Source: Methylocapsa sp. S129
Lineage (GTDB): Bacteria; Pseudomonadota; Alphaproteobacteria; Rhizobiales; Beijerinckiaceae
DNA length: 64,000 bases
Reading direction: 5' to 3'
Assembly: GCF_009765995.1 (NCBI RefSeq)
Contig: NZ_LMUI01000046.1
Span: forward strand, 89,129 to 153,128
Of this stretch, positions 53,265 to 63,103 are shown one piece after another. A program made the position numbers and the translations under genes. The notes below the pieces were generated by a model. That model worked only from the letters and a program-made list of their open reading frames with translations. It did not search any database and was not told the DNA's origin. Within the stretch, counting starts at the first letter, position 1. Each line of letters begins with the position of its first letter.

Positions 53265-54586
53265 GGAACGCCGCCCTGTGCCGTCGAGCCCGGCGTCCCG
53301 TCAAAGGCCTTATCCAGTCCCATCCAGCAATCCGGATAGTCGTCCTGAATGCCCGAAAGGGCCGCCGCATACTGAGTCAATTGCTGCGGAAACCGCGTCT
53401 CGAACATGAACGCCATCGTATTCGACAGCTTATGGGGTCCGAGCTCGCCGTGGCTGGCCTTGTCGAACGCCGTCTTGTCCGGCCCATGCGGGAGCATCAT
53501 GTTGTGCAGCGAGAAGCCGCCGGGGACGAAGCCCGTCTCCTTTGCGTCGTATTGCCCGTACAGCAATCCCATAAACTCGCTCATGATGTTCATGTGATAC
53601 CAGGGCGGGCGGAACGAATGTTCGGCGACCACCCACCGCTCCGGGAAAATGACGAAATCGACGTTCGCTGTGCCCGCTTCGCCTGATGGCGCCGTCAGCA
53701 CCGTGAAGATCGACGGGTCGGGATGATCGAACAGCAAGGCGCCAACAGGCGAAAATGTCCTCAGATCGTATTTGTAGGGCGCGTAGTTGCCATGCCAGGC
53801 GACGACGTCGAGCGGCGAATGGCCGATCTCGGTGACGTGAAACTGCCCGCACCACTTTACGAATACGCGGCTTGGCGATTCCTTCTCTTCGTATGCAGCG
53901 AGCGGCGTCTTGAAATCACGTGAATTGGCGAGACAGTTGGCGCCGATCGGACCGCGTTCGGGCAACGTGAATTTTGCGCCATAGTTTTCACAGACATAGC
54001 CGGTCGACGAGCCCTCGAGAGGCTCCACTTTGAATTTCATGCCGCGCGGCACAACCGCGACCTCTCCGGAGCCCAGTTCGATCTTTCCGAGTTCCGTAAA
54101 AATCAAAATGCTGCCCCGCAGGGGCAGGATCATCATCTCCCCATCCGCGTTGAAGAAATATTCGTCGACCATCGGCGCGTTCACGAAATAGATATGCGCG
54201 GCCATACCGACCTGCGTGTAGACATCGCCAGCGGTGGTGATCGTGCGCAAACCTGTTAGAAAGGTCACCGGTTCGGAAGGCGCAGCTATGGGGTCCCAAC
54301 GCAACGGGCCGAGGGGGCGGCCGTGCTCGATGATGTGCGGCGCTGTCTTCCAGAACGGAAGATCAGTCCGTCTGAAGCGGCGGATATGTCCGACCGACGG
54401 ACGCATGCGATAGAGCCAGGAACGCTCGTTGCTGCCGCGCGGTGCGGTAAACGGCGACCCTGAAAGCTGTTCGGCGTAGAGATTATAGGCGCAGCGTTGC
54501 GGCGAATTCTGGCCCTGAGGAAGAGCACCCGGAAGCGCCTCCGTTTCGAAATCGTTGCCGAACCCGGGCATATAATGAAGTGTCAT
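53261..54586 (-). CDS. hmgA: Homogentisate 1,2-dioxygenase
   Basis: A 441-residue Fe(II) dioxygenase that opens homogentisate to maleylacetoacetate. The N-terminus [19 protein letters not shown] is diagnostic. The iron ligands are the His in [14 protein letters not shown], the Glu in SEFMG and the His in MLPHGPD, in the expected order. ATG at 54586 has AAGGAG 9 nt upstream; an ATG at 54604 overlaps the previous gene and is less likely. Central gene of the operon. Confidence 0.96.
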   Translation of the reverse strand: MTLHYMPGFGNDFETEALPGALPQGQNSPQRCAYNLYAEQLSGSPFTAPRGSNERSWLYRMRPSVGHIRRFRRTDLPFWKTAPHIIEHGRPLGPLRWDPIAAPSEPVTFLTGLRTITTAGDVYTQVGMAAHIYFVNAPMVDEYFFNADGEMMILPLRGSILIFTELGKIELGSGEVAVVPRGMKFKVEPLEGSSTGYVCENYGAKFTLPERGPIGANCLANSRDFKTPLAAYEEKESPSRVFVKWCGQFHVTEIGHSPLDVVAWHGNYAPYKYDLRTFSPVGALLFDHPDPSIFTVLTAPSGEAGTANVDFVIFPERWVVAEHSFRPPWYHMNIMSEFMGLLYGQYDAKETGFVPGGFSLHNMMLPHGPDKTAFDKASHGELGPHKLSNTMAFMFETRFPQQLTQYAAALSGIQDDYPDCWMGLDKAFDGTPGSTAQGGVP

Positions 54587-54600
54587 GATGGCTCGCTCCT

Positions 54601-55614
54601 TCATGCGGACAGAAGGTCTTTGATCGCTTGGTCGATGAATGCAACATCCGTCCTATTAAGACCGAGCGCCCCTGCCGAATGTCCCCAGATCGATGGGATA
54701 ACTCTTAGCTCCGCATTTGGCATCGAACTGACTTCGGCCGCGCTGTCCTCGGGCGGAAAGTAGAGATCCGTTTCGCACGGCATGACGATCGCGCGCGCTT
54801 TGATGGAACTTAGCGCCTTTGCAAAATCACCTTGATAAACGGTGTTCAAGCTTATGTCGGCGGCCTGCCAGGTTGCGAGCATCGAGAGTAGGTTATTGGC
54901 ATCTATCTTGGTGAAAAACGCCTCCCAGAAACCCTCAATGAATGCCTCGAGAGACGGAAATCCAAGGTCTTTGATATCGCACTCGGACCGATAGAACGCT
55001 TGGGAAAAGCCCCAACCCGCGTACACGCGGCCAACAGCTTTGAGGCCTTCGACAGGCGGCTTGCGATAAGCTCCATGTTCGAATGCCTGATCGGCCTTTA
55101 GCGCAGCCTTGACTCCCTCAAGGAATACGAAGTTGTGACGCGATGTGCGGGCGGATCCACAGAATGGCGCTATCCGTTCAACGTAGTCCGGGTATAGAGC
55201 GCCCCAATGAAATACCTGTTGCGCTCCCATTGACCATCCGACAGCAAGCGCAACGCGCCGCGCTCCAAATCGCTCGGTTAGGAGGCGATGCTGAAGCTTG
55301 ACGTTGTCGTAGATGGATACGGACGGAAACCTAGCGCCCGCAAAGGCGACACTGTTACTGGGGGAAGTGGACAAGCCGTTTCCCAGAAGATTCGGCACCA
55401 CAATAAAGTACCGACGCGGGTCCAGGGCGCGATCCTCACCTATGAGCCATTCGTTGTCGGCGTGCGTACCGCAAAAGAAGGTCGGATACACGATAACGTT
55501 GTCACCGGCTTCGTTCAGCTTTCCGTAGGTCGAATAGGCAAGGGTCGTCCCGGCGAGAACGGAGCCATTCTGCAGGACCACGTCTCCAGCATAAAATTCA
55601 TCGTAAATCTTCAT
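54601..55614 (-). CDS. Alpha/beta hydrolase, MetX-like
   Basis: A 337-residue alpha/beta hydrolase of the homoserine-acetyltransferase-like fold. The N-terminus [19 protein letters not shown] matches MetX-type proteins, and the nucleophile Ser128 is in VGWSMGAQQ. Asp in [11 protein letters not shown] and His in WGHSAGAL complete the triad. It sits between LivF and HGD with short gaps, so a pathway ester or amide hydrolase is more likely than methionine synthesis. ATG at 55614 with AAGAGA upstream. Confidence 0.82.
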   Translation of the reverse strand: MKIYDEFYAGDVVLQNGSVLAGTTLAYSTYGKLNEAGDNVIVYPTFFCGTHADNEWLIGEDRALDPRRYFIVVPNLLGNGLSTSPSNSVAFAGARFPSVSIYDNVKLQHRLLTERFGARRVALAVGWSMGAQQVFHWGALYPDYVERIAPFCGSARTSRHNFVFLEGVKAALKADQAFEHGAYRKPPVEGLKAVGRVYAGWGFSQAFYRSECDIKDLGFPSLEAFIEGFWEAFFTKIDANNLLSMLATWQAADISLNTVYQGDFAKALSSIKARAIVMPCETDLYFPPEDSAAEVSSMPNAELRVIPSIWGHSAGALGLNRTDVAFIDQAIKDLLSA

Positions 55615-55628
55615 CACGGTCTCTTCGC

Positions 55629-56318
55629 TCAGGAAAGATACGCTTCGTGAAGCGTGGTCGGGTCTGAAAGCAATTCGCTGCACGTTCCCCCGAGGACGAT
55701 TGATCCGTGGTTCATGACATACGCGTAGTGACCAATCTCCAGCGCGAGATTTGCGTACTGCTCCACGAGCAAGACGCCCAACCCGTCCCTCGCAAGGCTG
55801 ACGAGTAGAGACAGCAAGCGTTGAACAATGAGCGGGGCAAGGCCCAGCGACAATTCATCGATCATTAAAAACGAGGGTTTGCAGAGAAGAGCCCGCGCCA
55901 AGACAAGCATCTGCTGCTCACCCCCTGACAGATTCGAGGCAAGGACATCTTTTCTTTTGACTAGCTCTGGAAACCATAGGTAAGCGTCTTGCGTCCGGGA
56001 CGAAACGATCACGAGATTTTCTTCAACGGTCAAGCCGGCGAACACGGTCCTTCCCTGTTCCACGAACGATAGGCCTCTGCGCTGACGCTGCAGTCGATCC
56101 ATGTCAAGCAAGGGCGATCCTCGTAGGAGCGCTGAGCCTTCGCTGACTGGGATGACCCCAGCCACCCCCTCAAGCAACGTCGTGCGACCAGCTCCGTTGG
56201 GTCCCAAAAGAACCGTGATTTTCCCCTGCGGCGCTTTAATTGCGACGTCTCGGACCACCAGCGATCCCGCGCGCTCGATCGTGACTCCTGCAAGTTCGAG
56301 ATCGGCGGATATCGTCAC
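55629..56318 (-). CDS. livF: Branched-chain-type ABC transporter ATPase LivF, altered Walker A
   Basis: A 229-residue LivF-family ATPase. Signature LSGGEQQM, Walker B SFLMIDELSLGLAP and the H-loop region are normal. The Walker A reads GPNGAGRTT: the phosphate-contacting Lys is Arg45 (CGC codon), which is unusual and could weaken hydrolysis at one site of the LivF-LivG pair. It overlaps the LivM-LivG stop by four bases. Confidence 0.9.
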   Translation of the reverse strand: MTISADLELAGVTIERAGSLVVRDVAIKAPQGKITVLLGPNGAGRTTLLEGVAGVIPVSEGSALLRGSPLLDMDRLQRQRRGLSFVEQGRTVFAGLTVEENLVIVSSRTQDAYLWFPELVKRKDVLASNLSGGEQQMLVLARALLCKPSFLMIDELSLGLAPLIVQRLLSLLVSLARDGLGVLLVEQYANLALEIGHYAYVMNHGSIVLGGTCSELLSDPTTLHEAYLS

Positions 56319-58015
56319 GCTACCTCCTTACCCAGATAGGCGGCGATCACCTCTGGCGACTTTAAAGCCTGCTGCGGGGGGCCACTGGCAATCACCTTCC
56401 CGAAGTCAATAACGACTACCTTTGTGCAGACGGCCTGGATAAGCGACATGTCGTGTTCGACAAGTAGAATGGAGCATCCAAAGCGCTTGGGTATCTCGAC
56501 GATGCGCTCGGCCAGAATTCGTGATTGCTGGTGCGCCAAGCCAGCGGCTGGCTCGTCGAGAAGCAGTACACGAGGCCTTGCGACGACGGCTCCGGCAACC
56601 TCGATCAGCCGTCTCAATCCGATTTCAAGAGATCCGATTCTGTCGTGTGACGAGCAACACTGAAAGAAGCAAAGCAGTTCCTCCGATTCCTCAAGCGTCA
56701 CGGGTCTGCCGGCGCTCAGACGAAGATACTCTAGGGCCGTCAGATGCGGAGTTGCTCGGGACTGTTGAAACGTTCGTCGGAGGCCCAACCGAGCACGCGC
56801 GTCCGGCGCGAAGGGTTCGAGCGACGTGCTCTCCATGCGCACGCTCCCCTCGTAGTCCCTAACGAAGCCCGAGACCGCATCGATAATTGTCGACTTGCCC
56901 GCACCGTTGGGGCCAATCAGCGCGACTACGCCCCTTTGCGGGATTTCGAAGCTGACATGGTCAACCGCCTTAACTTGACCGTAGGTCACGCTGAGGTCGG
57001 TTATCGTCAGCGAGCTTCCGGGTTGCGGAAGACGCGCGACAACCGGATGCGAAACGTCAATGTGCCTAGTTTCGATGGGGCGCTGGTCACTGGTCAGGTT
57101 AACGAGCTTCGCTCGGATGTTGCCCCCAATTCCCACGCCCCGATAAAGGGCCTGCACGGCGCCAATTCCGAATAGAAACTCCGCTAGATCCAGAGGCAAG
57201 CCGAGGCTACGGAGTACTTCCGGCACCATCACCGTCAAGAGACCTGCAATAGCGGCGCCTTCCAGAAAATGCGCGGCCGTGAAGATGCTCAGCGAGAAGA
57301 CGGCTAGCGACGTCAACGCTTCGAAGTTCCTGCCGGTTAGGGTTCCAAGCTGCACAGCCATAAGCGCGCCCGCGAGGCCCGCGATTGCGGCGCCGATCGC
57401 AAAGGCCACAATCTTCGCGCTGGAAACGGAGACGCCAAGCGCTGCAGCCGCCCTCTCCGAATGAGCGATCGTTGTCCATGCGGCGCCGAGTTTGGTTTTA
57501 CGGAGCAACTCTACGCCGCCCCCGACGACGGCGAAGGCGAGTATGCCCAGAACAAGGACTGCATGATCGTCGGCAAGCCAAGCTGGCCGCTCAAAGCCGG
57601 TGTTCGTCTCGTTCCCCGGAAATCCAATTCTGATGAAGAGCGCATCGCAAGCGACGGCAAAAGCGAGCGTCACCGCAGCGAGGTTTATTCCCCGCAGTCT
57701 GAGCGTCGGCAAACCGATCAACGCACCGGAGAGACCGGCGGCGCAGGGAGGCAAGATTAGGACACTCAAAAACGGAATCTGCGGCAAGTGCAAATTGAGC
57801 CAACACGCACACCACGCGCCGACTCCACAGAACGACATCTGGCACAGGGACGCCAGACCCGCTTGTCCCGCAAGGAGCCCTACACTCATCGCAGCGATGC
57901 CGACGATGACAGCTGATGTCGCCAGGAACGTCAGATAGTCCGAGAGCATCAGACTGCCTGCGGTCACACCAAGGACAACGATAATCAGAAGGGCGAGCGC
58001 CCTACCGCGAGGCAT
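56315..58015 (-). CDS. Fused permease-ATPase, LivM-LivG
   Basis: A 566-residue fusion. Residues about 1-310 form the LivM-type permease, with about nine membrane segments and the EAA-like loop HSERAAAALGVSVSSAK. Residues about 335-566 form the LivG-type ATPase, with Walker A GPNGAGKST (368-376), signature-region and Walker B VLLLDEPAAGL. LivM-LivG fusions occur in aromatic-acid and urea-type HAAT transporters. Overlaps LivH by 14 bases. Confidence 0.93.
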   Translation of the reverse strand: MPRGRALALLIIVVLGVTAGSLMLSDYLTFLATSAVIVGIAAMSVGLLAGQAGLASLCQMSFCGVGAWCACWLNLHLPQIPFLSVLILPPCAAGLSGALIGLPTLRLRGINLAAVTLAFAVACDALFIRIGFPGNETNTGFERPAWLADDHAVLVLGILAFAVVGGGVELLRKTKLGAAWTTIAHSERAAAALGVSVSSAKIVAFAIGAAIAGLAGALMAVQLGTLTGRNFEALTSLAVFSLSIFTAAHFLEGAAIAGLLTVMVPEVLRSLGLPLDLAEFLFGIGAVQALYRGVGIGGNIRAKLVNLTSDQRPIETRHIDVSHPVVARLPQPGSSLTITDLSVTYGQVKAVDHVSFEIPQRGVVALIGPNGAGKSTIIDAVSGFVRDYEGSVRMESTSLEPFAPDARARLGLRRTFQQSRATPHLTALEYLRLSAGRPVTLEESEELLCFFQCCSSHDRIGSLEIGLRRLIEVAGAVVARPRVLLLDEPAAGLAHQQSRILAERIVEIPKRFGCSILLVEHDMSLIQAVCTKVVVIDFGKVIASGPPQQALKSPEVIAAYLGKEVA

Positions 58016-58859
58016 CCCACACCTCCTTCCGCTGTGACCAAAGGAGAACTGTCAAAATGACGACAAAGGGCATCGCTTGCCTGTAGGGCCCAACGGCATC
58101 GAAATAAGATGACGCTCCTTCGATCAAGCCAAGCGTGAACCCGCCCGCGAGAGCGGCGGGCACACTCCGGAACAATCCAAACAAAGCCGACGCCATCGCG
58201 GGAATGAGCAATAGGCTGAGGGTAAGAAAGTTGCTGGGGCGGTTGGGCGCGACGAGCGTAATGGCAAGCGCGGTGATCCCTCCACTGCAGGCCCAAACCA
58301 CCTTAATGAGTTGGGCCGCTGGTATGCCAAGTAGCTCCGCCGTGATCCTTCGCTCGCTGACAGCTCGCAGCATTGCGCCGACCCTCGTGAACCCCAAGAT
58401 CAGCGAAAGCAGCACGCCGATCGAAAGAGCCAAGCCAGTCGTGATTAGCACTGACGCTGAGAAAGTAACGCCTGCAACGGCAATCGACGCACCCGCAAAC
58501 AATCTGGGAATTGATCTCGGTGCGTCGCCGAAGACACGAAAGCCAACCGCAAGCAGGGCTAGCATCAAAGCGATAGTCACGGACGATTTTATGAGCGCGG
58601 ACGCCTGGTCGAACCACGCCGTCATAATTGTGCCTATCACGAGCGAAAGTAACGCCCCGACAGTCACTCCCACGAGAATGGCGATCCATTGCGGATACCC
58701 ACCTCCGTATATCGTCAGCCCGACGTAAGTGCCAAACACGCCGACTACAGACTGAGAGAAATTCATCACGCCGGACATTCTGTACGTGAGCACCAAGCTT
58801 GTCGCGATCAACGCGTAGGCGCTTCCCGGAATCAATCCGACCAACAAGCTCTGGATCAT
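58002..58859 (-). CDS. livH: Branched-chain-type ABC permease LivH
   Basis: A 285-residue permease with about eight membrane segments; the N-terminus MIQSLLVGLIPGSAYALIAT and YRMSGVMNFSQSVVG are typical, and the loop RAVSERRITAELLGIPAAQL is the EAA-like contact. The ATG at 58859 matches the family start. A GTG at 58895, too close to its ribosome site, would add twelve residues. Forms the pore with the LivM half of the fusion. Confidence 0.9.
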   Translation of the reverse strand: MIQSLLVGLIPGSAYALIATSLVLTYRMSGVMNFSQSVVGVFGTYVGLTIYGGGYPQWIAILVGVTVGALLSLVIGTIMTAWFDQASALIKSSVTIALMLALLAVGFRVFGDAPRSIPRLFAGASIAVAGVTFSASVLITTGLALSIGVLLSLILGFTRVGAMLRAVSERRITAELLGIPAAQLIKVVWACSGGITALAITLVAPNRPSNFLTLSLLLIPAMASALFGLFRSVPAALAGGFTLGLIEGASSYFDAVGPYRQAMPFVVILTVLLWSQRKEVWDASR

Positions 58860-58902
58860 TTTCACGAACTCATCATTGGAATCGCTCAGGAACACCCTCC
58901 GA

Positions 58903-60069
58903 TCAGTTCGGCAGAGTCACGAAGTCCGGTGTCGCCACCACCCAGGCGCCGTCCTTGATCTGAACGAACTTTGACGATGAATTCGGGTTATGCGCCGAAT
59001 CGCGGCCAAACGAATATGAAGAGCCCATAAGAGGCGTCTTGTATCTGTCGAGAGCAAGAAGAGCTGCGGTTACACTCTCGCGCGTCACTTCTCCCTTAAT
59101 ATTCTTCATAACATCGGCAATGATGGTCGCAGCAAGATACCCGCCTTCGGAGAACGACGTCAGCGGGATATTATTTGACGTCATAAGTTGACGCCAATCT
59201 TTCAGCGTCTCCGAGGACGTAAGAAAGGGCTCGAACTCTGAATTTGCGTAGATACCCTCGCCGTCAGCTCCAAGCACCTTTGCGACGTTCGTGGTGTAGG
59301 CCGGGGTCAGGAATATCCACGTGATGCCGGTAACCCCTTGCTCCTTAACCGCCTGCATCCAAGCGACCACCTGAGGCTCGATTCCGGTGAAGACAACCGC
59401 TTCGCAACCCGAGCGTTTTGCCTTCAGCACGAGCGGGGTCACATCGTCGGTTGGCTGCATCGTCCGATCGTCGACCTTGAGAGACTTTCCGGTCACGCGC
59501 GTATAGCGATCAATAGCGCGCTGCCAGCCCACCGCCTGGATCGGTATCCCCGAGCTAAAGGAACATACGTCGGCCTTGTGCAGGATTTCGCTCGCGAAGT
59601 ATAGAGAGATCGCGAGGCCGAGGTAAGGGCCGGTGTTTACAGGCGATATGTTCGACGAGGTGAAGCAAACCGGATCCACTCCGGTGCCCTGGACCGAAAG
59701 AAAGTTTTTGCTCTTATAATAGGCCGCGTTCGCGGAACATTCGGGAAGACTTGCGGACGCGACATTTACCACGACGCTCTTGTCGTCGACCAAACGGTGC
59801 GCCGCTTGCGCGGCAACTCCAGGGTCACCCTTGTCGTCCTCAATGAGGTACTCAATCTTTCGCCCTTCTATTCCGCCGGCTTGATTGATTCGATCGAAAA
59901 CTGCCTTCGCCGCGGCGGTTGATTCTGGGAACGTAAATGCTCCGGTAATCGTGCTTACAGCGCCGATCCGGATTGCTTCAGCGCAATGCGCCGGACTGGC
60001 GAGCCCGATCGCGGCGACAAGCAAGGAGGAGGCGAACAATGTCGTCCGGTATTTCGCGTGATTGCTCAT
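58903..60069 (-). CDS. Branched-chain-type ABC substrate-binding protein
   Basis: A 388-residue HAAT-family periplasmic binding protein. Signal peptide MSNHAKYRTTLFASSLLVAA to about SPAHCAEA. The mature start IRIGAVSTITGAFTFPEST and YLIEDDKGDPGVAAQAAHRLV are typical of aromatic-acid or urea-type LivJ relatives. GAGAGG lies before the ATG. Given the gene context the ligand is probably an aromatic acid or nitrile, not a branched-chain amino acid. Confidence 0.9.
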   Translation of the reverse strand: MSNHAKYRTTLFASSLLVAAIGLASPAHCAEAIRIGAVSTITGAFTFPESTAAAKAVFDRINQAGGIEGRKIEYLIEDDKGDPGVAAQAAHRLVDDKSVVVNVASASLPECSANAAYYKSKNFLSVQGTGVDPVCFTSSNISPVNTGPYLGLAISLYFASEILHKADVCSFSSGIPIQAVGWQRAIDRYTRVTGKSLKVDDRTMQPTDDVTPLVLKAKRSGCEAVVFTGIEPQVVAWMQAVKEQGVTGITWIFLTPAYTTNVAKVLGADGEGIYANSEFEPFLTSSETLKDWRQLMTSNNIPLTSFSEGGYLAATIIADVMKNIKGEVTRESVTAALLALDRYKTPLMGSSYSFGRDSAHNPNSSSKFVQIKDGAWVVATPDFVTLPN

Positions 60070-60246
60070 GACAACCTCTCATCTTGATTGATTTATCGAA
60101 GAACGTTGGCGTCGCCGTTCGGTTGGGATTTTCGGCGTATCTTCGAGCGGTTTGCTGCAGGCGTCTGTCCCATCCGTCGAGCGCCGACCGACCGTCGACC
60201 CCAACCTTGGAGTCGCTGGAAACCAGCCCCCCGTTCTCGCACAAAA

Positions 60247-61257
60247 TTAGTCAGAGCCGTTCACCTTGGGCTCGGTCACATCGTGCGGCAACGAAAAGTA
60301 TTCTACTCTCCGCGAAGGCTTGTTGTTGAAGAGTAAGCGGAGCACATCGGGGCGAGAATAGTGCCCCGCCGGGTCAGCCGCGTTCTTGGCGACGCCAATG
60401 GCCGCAAGATCGATGGTGGCGTATAGGATTCCCTCTTCGGTCTCAGGCAGCTTCGCGGCCAGCGGGCTTCCGTCGGGCCCGTAGATTACGGCGTGCCCCC
60501 CGCCCTCGTGCACCAGGCTGCGCTTATCTTCGGTGTCACACATCTCGTCGACCATCTCCCGTGAGATGACCGCGCAAGGCGCGAGTACAAAGCAGGACCC
60601 CTCGACCGCGTAAACCTTGCTGACGGCGTTGTTAGTCTCCCAACCGAGCGCATGTGCGAATGGTTCGTACATCGAAAAGCTAGGCCAAGCTCCGACATGG
60701 ACTTGTTCGTTCTGTGCGTACATTGCGAATTTGGTTAGAGGTTGGACGTGCTCCCAGCAACAAAGCGCCCCCAGCCGCCCCAAATCGGCTCGTTCGTGGA
60801 CTGCAATATGGCTGCCGTCTCCCTCGCCGAAGACCGTTCGCTCGACATGCGTTGGCCGAAGCTTGCGTCTCTTGGCGATGGTTTCCCCGTCCGGACCGAT
60901 CAGCCACTGCGAAATATAGAGGCTGCCCCCGTCACGTTCCGAGAGACCAAGCACGACCGTGATTTTGTTGTCGCGCGCCGCCTCCGCGATCTGCCGTGCG
61001 AGAGCGCTGTCGTAGGTGAGCGAATTGTCAAAGTAACGTTGGACAAATCCCTTCGCGATCGCCCAGGCTGGCGTTCCGATCCAGACATGCCATGGATAAC
61101 CGGGAACCCAAAGCTCAGGAAAGCCGACCAGCTTCGCACCGTTCTTCGCGGCATCCTCGATATATTTAATGGTCTTGGCGACCGTACCTTCCAAATCCAT
61201 CCAAACCGGCGCAGCTTGCACTACGGCCGCTTTGAATTTGGGATGCCTGACGCCCAT
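60247..61257 (-). CDS. Nitrilase
   Basis: A 336-residue carbon-nitrogen hydrolase that would convert a nitrile to acid and ammonia. The catalytic triad is visible: Glu48 in GFPELWVPGYP, Lys132 in KRRKLRPTHVER and Cys167 in ALCCWEHVQPL. GEGDGS and the C-terminal YSRPDVLRLLFN are typical of arylacetonitrilase or aliphatic-type nitrilases. First gene of the operon; ATG at 61257 with GGAGAG upstream. About 180 bp before the binding protein hold no gene. Confidence 0.9.
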   Translation of the reverse strand: MGVRHPKFKAAVVQAAPVWMDLEGTVAKTIKYIEDAAKNGAKLVGFPELWVPGYPWHVWIGTPAWAIAKGFVQRYFDNSLTYDSALARQIAEAARDNKITVVLGLSERDGGSLYISQWLIGPDGETIAKRRKLRPTHVERTVFGEGDGSHIAVHERADLGRLGALCCWEHVQPLTKFAMYAQNEQVHVGAWPSFSMYEPFAHALGWETNNAVSKVYAVEGSCFVLAPCAVISREMVDEMCDTEDKRSLVHEGGGHAVIYGPDGSPLAAKLPETEEGILYATIDLAAIGVAKNAADPAGHYSRPDVLRLLFNNKPSRRVEYFSLPHDVTEPKVNGSD

Positions 61258-61779
61258 TAGTCATTCTCTCCTATCGTCTTCCAATGCGCTTTCGTTGCCC
61301 CGCCGCGTGGCGGAAGCGGGCGCCCTTCAGCAGGCGGTATTCGCTGTCTGGACTTGAACAGTTCGACTCGCCCGCCACCGGTCACAGGACTGCACCCCGC
61401 TCCTGGGGACCGAGCCGACGGAGGTCGCCATCGAACTGGTCCGATCAGAAGAAGTTCGAGAGGCCATGAATCTCTCCTCCGCTGCGGTGGCGCCGATCTA
61501 AAGCCGAGTGATATTGGCCCATCCCGGCAAGACGAACTTGGCCAGGAAGGAACCGAAACTTTGTTGAATAGGCGCTAGTGGACCAACCAGGCCTGGATGC
61601 CCAATCGCGGCGAGGCCTTCAGGGGCGCGGCAGATGGCATATTTCCTGCTTGATTCCCTGTCGCTGCGGGATAGACTTGCCATGCGCGAGCACGCAGTGA
61701 GGAACGGAGACCGTTCTGCGATTGCGGAAAGTCGGGATGGCCTTGTGGGCTGGTCGCGGCAGCAGGTGCGACGAGGACT
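61258..61779. other. Divergent regulatory region, nitrilase/AraC
   Basis: About 520 bp between the nitrilase and the divergent AraC gene. No gene or clear palindrome was seen. It should hold the promoters for both and the AraC binding sites. Confidence 0.5.
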
Positions 61780-62748
61780 ATGCAACCAGTTTTCGCCACG
61801 ACGGCCAACATACCAGTGCGCGAGAAATTCGCCTATTGGCACGATGTGGTGTGCGACAATCTGGTGGACCTTGAGTACAAGCTCGTGGGCGACCGCGGCT
61901 TCGAAGCGGCGTTTCATGGGACGCCGGTCAGCGACCTTCACCTCTGCCGTATCCAGGCCTCCCCCCACAGCGCGGAGCGCAGTAAAGCCGGCATATCGAG
62001 ATCGGCAAACGCCACTTTGGTTTTCAATTTCGTTTTGTCAGGCTCCATGGTCGCGGAGCAGGACGGGGGTGTGGCGCAGCTCAGGGCCGGCGACGGGGCG
62101 CTGTGCGACGCGGAGCGCCCCTACCGACTGCATTCCGACGAAGCTTTCGATCTAGCCTGCATCCGGGTTCCGCGGCAGCTTATCGCCAGCCGCAACGACC
62201 TTCCGCAACGGTTGTTAGCTTGCAATTTTAGCGATCGGAGCGAGCTCGCGCCGATGGTCTTCGCGTATCTTTCCCGTCTCGTGGACAGCGCACTAAAGCT
62301 CGGCGACAGCGCTCGGATAAGAGTTGCTCAAAATTTCACGGAACTCCTCGCGGCGATGGTTGCCGAGCTCGCCGAATCCGGTCAGCCGCCGCTGAGCGAA
62401 TACCGCAGCCTTGCCTTGATAAGAGTCAAGGCGACCGTCGAGCGCTCGCTTAGGAATCCCAATGCGACCTCTGCGACCATTGCCGAAGAGCTGAAGCTGT
62501 CGCAACGATACATCAATCAGTTGCTGGAAGCCGAAGGAACGTCGCTTTCCCGCTACATGTGGAGTCGCCGTCTCAAAAGCTGCGCCGCACAGTTGAGGAA
62601 TCCGGCATTGCGGGGCCGCAGCGTGTCGCAGATCGCGATGGAGAACGGCTTCAACGATCTCAGTCACTTCAGCAAAGCGTTTAGAAACCGCTTCGGCGTG
62701 CCACCTCGCGAATATCGGAACGTGCCTTCCTCCGGAACGTTGGCCTAA
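61780..62748 (+). CDS. AraC-family regulator, NitR-like
   Basis: A 322-residue AraC protein. The N-terminal sensor (REKFAYWHDVVCDNLVDLEYK, SDEAFDLACIRVPRQLI) matches the AraC-binding-like domain of NitR/FeaR-type activators. The C-terminal HTHs read ATIAEELKLSQRYINQLLEAEG and SQIAMENGFNDLSHFSKAFRNRFG. NitR proteins activate nitrilase genes in Rhodococcus, and this one diverges from the nitrilase, so it is the likely activator of the twelve-gene run. ATG at 61780 with CGAGG upstream. Confidence 0.88.
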   Translation: MQPVFATTANIPVREKFAYWHDVVCDNLVDLEYKLVGDRGFEAAFHGTPVSDLHLCRIQASPHSAERSKAGISRSANATLVFNFVLSGSMVAEQDGGVAQLRAGDGALCDAERPYRLHSDEAFDLACIRVPRQLIASRNDLPQRLLACNFSDRSELAPMVFAYLSRLVDSALKLGDSARIRVAQNFTELLAAMVAELAESGQPPLSEYRSLALIRVKATVERSLRNPNATSATIAEELKLSQRYINQLLEAEGTSLSRYMWSRRLKSCAAQLRNPALRGRSVSQIAMENGFNDLSHFSKAFRNRFGVPPREYRNVPSSGTLA

Positions 62749-62895
62749 GAGCGGATCGAGGTTCGAGGCGTCCACCTCCGGTCGACTTTCCGGGGCTTCG
62801 GAAAAAGCTTACCTTGGGGTCGTTGGCGAACGGAAAGGAATTCTAGACAGCGCGCACGAAAACTGGCGAAAGCCGCAACACTCACGGCTGCAGGA

Positions 62896-63096
62896 ATGGG
62901 CGTAGGCGCCTTTGTTTCCAATTGCACCGGCGCGGCGTTTGGGACCGCGTCGGGCTTGGCTGACGAGTTCGCCCTCGAGAAGATAGCGGAGTTCACAACA
63001 GAAACCGCCTTGGGTCTTTTGGACAGCATTGTGATGGAGCGCGTAACAAAGGTTGACGATGTCAGAGCCGTACTTGAAAACGCGGCGCAGTCCTAG
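62896..63096 (+). CDS. Small hypothetical protein or remnant
   Basis: A 66-residue frame (MGVGAFVSNCTGAAFGTASG, EFALEKIAEFTTETALGLLD, ERVTKVDDVRAVLENAAQ) with helix-like, protein-like composition. The same frame is open upstream without a start (RKLAKAATLTAAG directly before the Met), so this may be the 3' end of a decayed gene. No family was recognised. A spurious reverse frame overlaps it. Confidence 0.3.
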   Translation: MGVGAFVSNCTGAAFGTASGLADEFALEKIAEFTTETALGLLDSIVMERVTKVDDVRAVLENAAQS

Positions 63097-63103
63097 CTCC
63101 AAA

